This document shows positions 60,118 through 64,000 of a stretch of 64,000 nt of DNA, one piece after another; the first letter of the stretch is position 1; the number at the start of each line of letters is the position of its first letter. The notes under the pieces were generated by a model. The model did no database searches, was not told the origin of the DNA, and saw only the letters and a list, made by a program, of their open reading frames with translations. Source of the stretch: Vicia villosa (Eukaryota; Streptophyta; Magnoliopsida; Fabales; Fabaceae); NCBI RefSeq assembly GCF_029867415.1, contig NW_026705775.1, positions 124,001-188,000 of the forward strand, given 5' to 3'. Both the position numbers and the translations under genes were made by a program.

Positions 60118-63100
60118 TGTCATACCCCAAATTTGTCCTACCCTTTCACTTTTATCTGGCTTAGGCTTAGGCATTTCATAATCTCATGTACATACCTCCC
60201 ATTAGGTCATATAACTCATCATGCATTCATTAACTAATAAAATTGACATTGGGATCAAGGACCTTGAATCATTAAGGGTTCATATAGTGATTTTGAGGTG
60301 TACATATCAAATATCATTGATTCATCAAGTTCTCCTTAGAGCATTGGACTGTGAGAGTAAGGTTTGGATTCATGGTTATTGTGTACTTCGGGACAAGGCT
60401 TTCCTTTATGCTTCAAATACTATCTTCAACGAGGAACTTTGTCAAGGCAAAAGAAGACTTATAGATTAATTTGAAAAGAATTGCTAAGAGCGTGAGCATG
60501 GTTATAAGATTAATTTGGTTTAAAGCAGGATCGTTTGCTTGTCAACATGGACGGATTGATTAAAATTATGGCTTCATTGGTTGGTAGAAGGATTCAAGGT
60601 ATTGGTCCAAATGACTCCATTGTTCGTAATTTGTTCGAGGTTAATCAAAGTACAAAAGGCATATAGTCTCTATGCAATACAAAAAATATCTCTTACAAGA
60701 TTCATGTGCAAACCCATTTCCATCCAAAGCCCAAATCCAAATGTTCTATCACATATCCATTGATTCGAATATCGTTCATCAAATTCACAAGTCCATACAA
60801 GAAAGCCCATTCAAACTCATTACAAAAATTCAAACCTTCTTACACTTGAAGAAATTACACAAATTACATCATTACAAACCCATGTATTACAACTACATAG
60901 AAAACTTCAGCAACAAAAAATACAATTGACTCATGTTTTCCTAAAACCCTTCACTTGCATTTCCTTATGCTGTTAACCATTTCCACTTCTTCATCATTCA
61001 AAACTTCACCATGTGCTGCAAATGAATGTTATAGCCCTGCTTCAATCAATAAAACAGCCCCTGCATACCCATACAAAATCTAGTGCAATAAATTGAATCA
61101 CAAAGAGAATCACAATAGGCCTCAAACTCTTTCAACCATGAGCCATTGAACCGCATCAGCTTATTACAAAGATTCTGCAGAACCAAACAAGTTGCAGCCA
61201 ACATAAATCAGGGCATGACAAAATAACTTGCAATTTCATCCTAACAAGTTCATAAACAGCATTTGTTTTCATAACTTCTAGACTAACTAAACCCCAACTC
61301 AGTCTCACACATCTTAACATCTTATATCCTAACTAACTTCCCACAAATAACTAACCGTTTCACTTATCTAACAAACTTTCTTAACCAATATAACAGAATC
61401 CCAAAATTAGTTACACCTATAACTAACTTCCAAGCAGAATCATAACCATCATTCAGTTTCACAGGCAACAGAATCAATAACAAAAAAGTCAGAAATAACT
61501 AACCTTCAAAAAAAAAACAGATCTTCTTCATCTCTATAACAGGGCTCTCCTTCACTCTTCAGGGGCTCTGAATCTTGCACTTTCATCATCTACACCATTG
61601 CTTACAAACACGATTCATCTTCATCTTCATCTTCAATTCACCCCCATATCAGAAAAAGACTTCACTCTCCATCGCATTCATCTCAGAACCTCCCTCTCAG
61701 AAATCTTCTTGACCTTGCACTTTCATGCCAAATTCAACCATCATCCTCACCGCCTCAGTCTTTCTTCAAATATAACAATCCAATATTCTTCATCAACAAT
61801 TCCGCAACGCAATCACCATCACTCCGCTACGAAACGCAACAGCAACGTCATCATCGCAAGTATCCGTACATGGCAACGGTAGCAAGAAGGAGAAGAAGAA
61901 TGGAAGTATAAGAAGTTACCTGAGGTTGAAGTTCTCCGCTGCTCGATCCAACGATTCATCCGCACAACTTCGCCAATCGCAACTTCACGACCTTCAAGCG
62001 TTGCTCAACCTATATCATCGTTATCGCAAGATCATTATTCCATTGATTTCCGAGGCGACAAGATCGGAGGACCGATCGGAGTTCGCAATCGGAGAGTCTG
62101 AGAACAAAATTGAAGAAGAGAGAAAGAGCACCAGAAAAAGAGGATCGTCACATCACCGCTTCAAATCTTCTCCTTCGAACTTCATCGATTCAACCTCACC
62201 AACGCCTTTGCGTCATCATCCTCGCAACTTCTCCTTCAACGAGTCTTCATACAAGGGCAACAACACCGATTCAAGAGGATACGAAATCGGAGATGAGAAG
62301 TGAAACGGAAACGAAACTGAGAGACGAGCAAGGGTGGAGGCGAAGAGGTTGCTTCACGGCGGCGGATGAGCTATCGTTGTCGTAGGAAGAATATCGCCGC
62401 CGCGAGTTCGTCTGAGCAAGGGAGGAGAAGCGTGAAGAACTCCGATAGTCGCAAGGTAATTTAACCCTAAGCCCTCTTTTAATTTCTTTTTCAATTAACA
62501 TGTCTCAATTAACCTAATAGATAGATAATAGATACTTAGTGTGTTAAAATCTGGTCTAATTTGGATTAATTGAAACTTAATAAAGTTTGATTAACAAGAT
62601 TCTGAAAAGAAAAGATTTGGATCATCTCTGGGCCATGAAAATGCTTCGCACACCCTCCTATTTTGGCCCACCAACACGTCGTTTTTTGTAAGCTGAACAA
62701 CAAAAACTGTTTTGGGCCTAACGCCATCGTTACTAATTCCACACCCCATAGGAGCCCATGCGCACCCCTCCTTTTTTGGCATTTCACACAATCTGAACAA
62801 CAAAAATAAGGGCTGGGCCAATACCTCTGGGCCCTGCGCTCAGAATTGTTTTTCACCACCATATTCAACTTTTCACCCCCTTGATCACTTGTTTTTATTA
62901 GTGTTAGAATTTAGTTTTTGACATAGTTCTTTCCTTCTTAGTAATAAAGAATAAAAAACCTTTAATATTTGTTAGATTTTTAGGTAGTGTTGACATTTAA
63001 ATTCTTTTATAAAAACCCATAAAAATAGTAGTTTTTTTTGTTTCATTTTTGTACTAATGCTTGAATCGTTTTGTACTACTTCATGGTCATTTTTGTATGA

Positions 63101-64000
63101 TGCTTGTGTGATTTTATTGCTCGTACTTTTGGCCTTATTTTAGGCCTATTTTCGTTAGTATCATTTTAGATCCCTTTTGTACATAAATAGGAATTACAAC
63201 ATAGATTAGAAAGTAGGCTAGTTCCCTTTCATTCTTTTTCTTTTCAACTTTTAAAATACTTAATAAAAATCGATGAAGATCATACCGTTGCTATATTTCA
63301 TGGTAGGAAAGAAATGATTGAGGTGTAGGCCTCGATGTATGTTCTTTCCTACTTAGCAGAGAAGAAATGGTTGAGGTGTGAAGCCTCGATGTATTTCTTA
63401 ACCGTTATTTAGAGAAACGATTGTGGCGTAGGCCTCGATGTGCATTCTCTAAATATTCACAAAAGAACTCCTTTTTGCATTCCTACTTATCGGAGAAGAA
63501 ATGATTGAGGTGTGAAGCCTCGATGTATTTCTTAACCGTTATTTAGAGAAACGATTGTGGTGTAGGCCTCGATGTGCATTCTCTAAATATGCAAAACAAA
63601 CTCTTTTTGGTATGATCTAAGTCACAAATTAAATCCCCTTAAAAAACACCAACCAAAAACACTTCAAAAAACACTAATAAATGGTCAGATTTAACACAAA
63701 GTAAGGAAGTGATGCGAGACCTTGTAGTGGGTTCTCGTCATCATGGAATTACCCTAAAAGATACAAACCAATCTCTCTTTTTCTCCTTTCTAAGGGCACG
63801 TTATCTCCGCTCCATTGCATCCTAGGCTGTCCCCTTGTGCAAGAGCGCGAGCGTTAACTCCGCCCAACTAAAAAACACAAAACAAACAGAAAATCGTGAG
63901 CCGAGCTACGGTAACTCTGATTCCTGAAAAGGATACGTAGGCAGCGGGGTAGGGCCCGTGCGAGTACAATTCTTTCTTTTCCCTACATTTTGCATTCATT
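60118..64000. mobile_element. Large gypsy-type LTR (Ogre/Tat-like), continues beyond window
   Basis: The block starts with TGTCATACCCCAAATTTGTCC exactly where the copia LTR is interrupted. It has no gene of recognised function over 3.9 kb. Near its end (63890-63960) it has the segment GAGCTACGGTAACTCTGATT...GGATACGTAGGCAGCGGGGT, which I associate with high-copy Ogre/Tat-type LTR DNA of IRLC legumes. The GC-richer stretch 61600-62450 has Ser/Arg-rich frames up to 125 codons without family resemblance. Ogre LTRs are known to exceed 4 kb, so one LTR may fill all of this. The end of the LTR and the primer site are not in the window. Confidence 0.55.
63300..63598. repeat. Tandem duplication, about 134-bp unit, inside the long LTR
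   Basis: The block GAAGAAATGGTTGAGGTGTG...CCTCGATGTATTTCTTAACC...GAGAAACGATTGTGG recurs with a 134-bp offset (63361 and 63495). A third partial copy is seen upstream (about 63308). Each unit itself contains two GTAGGCCTCGATGT / GTGAAGCCTCGATGT half-units. Confidence 0.85.

Noticed and set aside
61926..62303. 125-codon Ser/Arg-rich frame in the long LTR
   Set aside because: Composition-driven frame overlapping another; no family recognised. Kept only as a note in the LTR finding.

Overview
The window is nuclear DNA of a dicot plant, most likely a legume of the inverted-repeat-lacking clade (Pisum, Vicia, Lens, Lathyrus, Trifolium or Medicago type). The evidence is AT-rich spliced genes with GT-AG introns, a plant-only gene set (PLS-type PPR, A20/AN1 stress protein, plant NEK kinase, arabinogalactan peptides, plastid C-terminal processing peptidase, CYP74C), and a heavy, nested load of transposable elements including an Ogre/Tat-like long LTR. 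Species cannot be fixed from sequence alone.

Layout. 1-6.5 kb is gene-poor, with two related hairpin MITEs, a MULE-like inverted-repeat element (3869-5165) and an hAT-type element with a perfect 8-bp target duplication (5341-6231). Then come an intronless PPR gene (6583-8757, +) and a damaged A20/AN1 zinc-finger gene (10388-10875, +). 12-15.6 kb holds two TRIM retrotransposons facing each other, gypsy remnants and a minisatellite. A complete 8-exon DNAJC9/ATJ6-type J-protein gene follows (16365-20622, +). 22.2-24.3 kb holds an old direct-repeat (LTR-like) pair interrupted by another hAT element. A 13-exon NEK kinase gene (25488-32279, +) has an exceptionally long last exon with a 78-codon tandem repeat. 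Two small secreted/GPI-anchor-type peptide genes lie at 32738-32923 (-, AGP23-like) and 39045-39251 (+), separated by a degenerate Ty3/gypsy pol fragment and a long (TC)n tract. A complete 12-exon plastid CtpA-type protease gene (40066-43326, -) and a two-exon CYP74C gene (46487-48178, -) complete the conserved genes.

From 49.7 kb to the end the window is a nest of mobile elements. A CACTA element encodes Transposase_24, DUF8039-like and Ulp1-like domains. It is interrupted by alternating (TA)n tracts and two hairpin MITEs, one with a near-perfect 95-bp inverted repeat. Next is a Ty1/copia element (53674 onward, minus orientation) carrying a 1.76-kb MULE with a perfect 9-bp target duplication. 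The distal copia LTR is cut by a large Ogre/Tat-like LTR that runs off the window.

The genes do not form a pathway or operon. They are unrelated single genes embedded in transposon-rich DNA. The most unusual genic feature is the repeat-expanded tail of the NEK kinase. The most informative structural features are the several insertions whose exact borders and target duplications can be read directly. Exon borders were placed by eye from splice signals, reading frame and family conservation.
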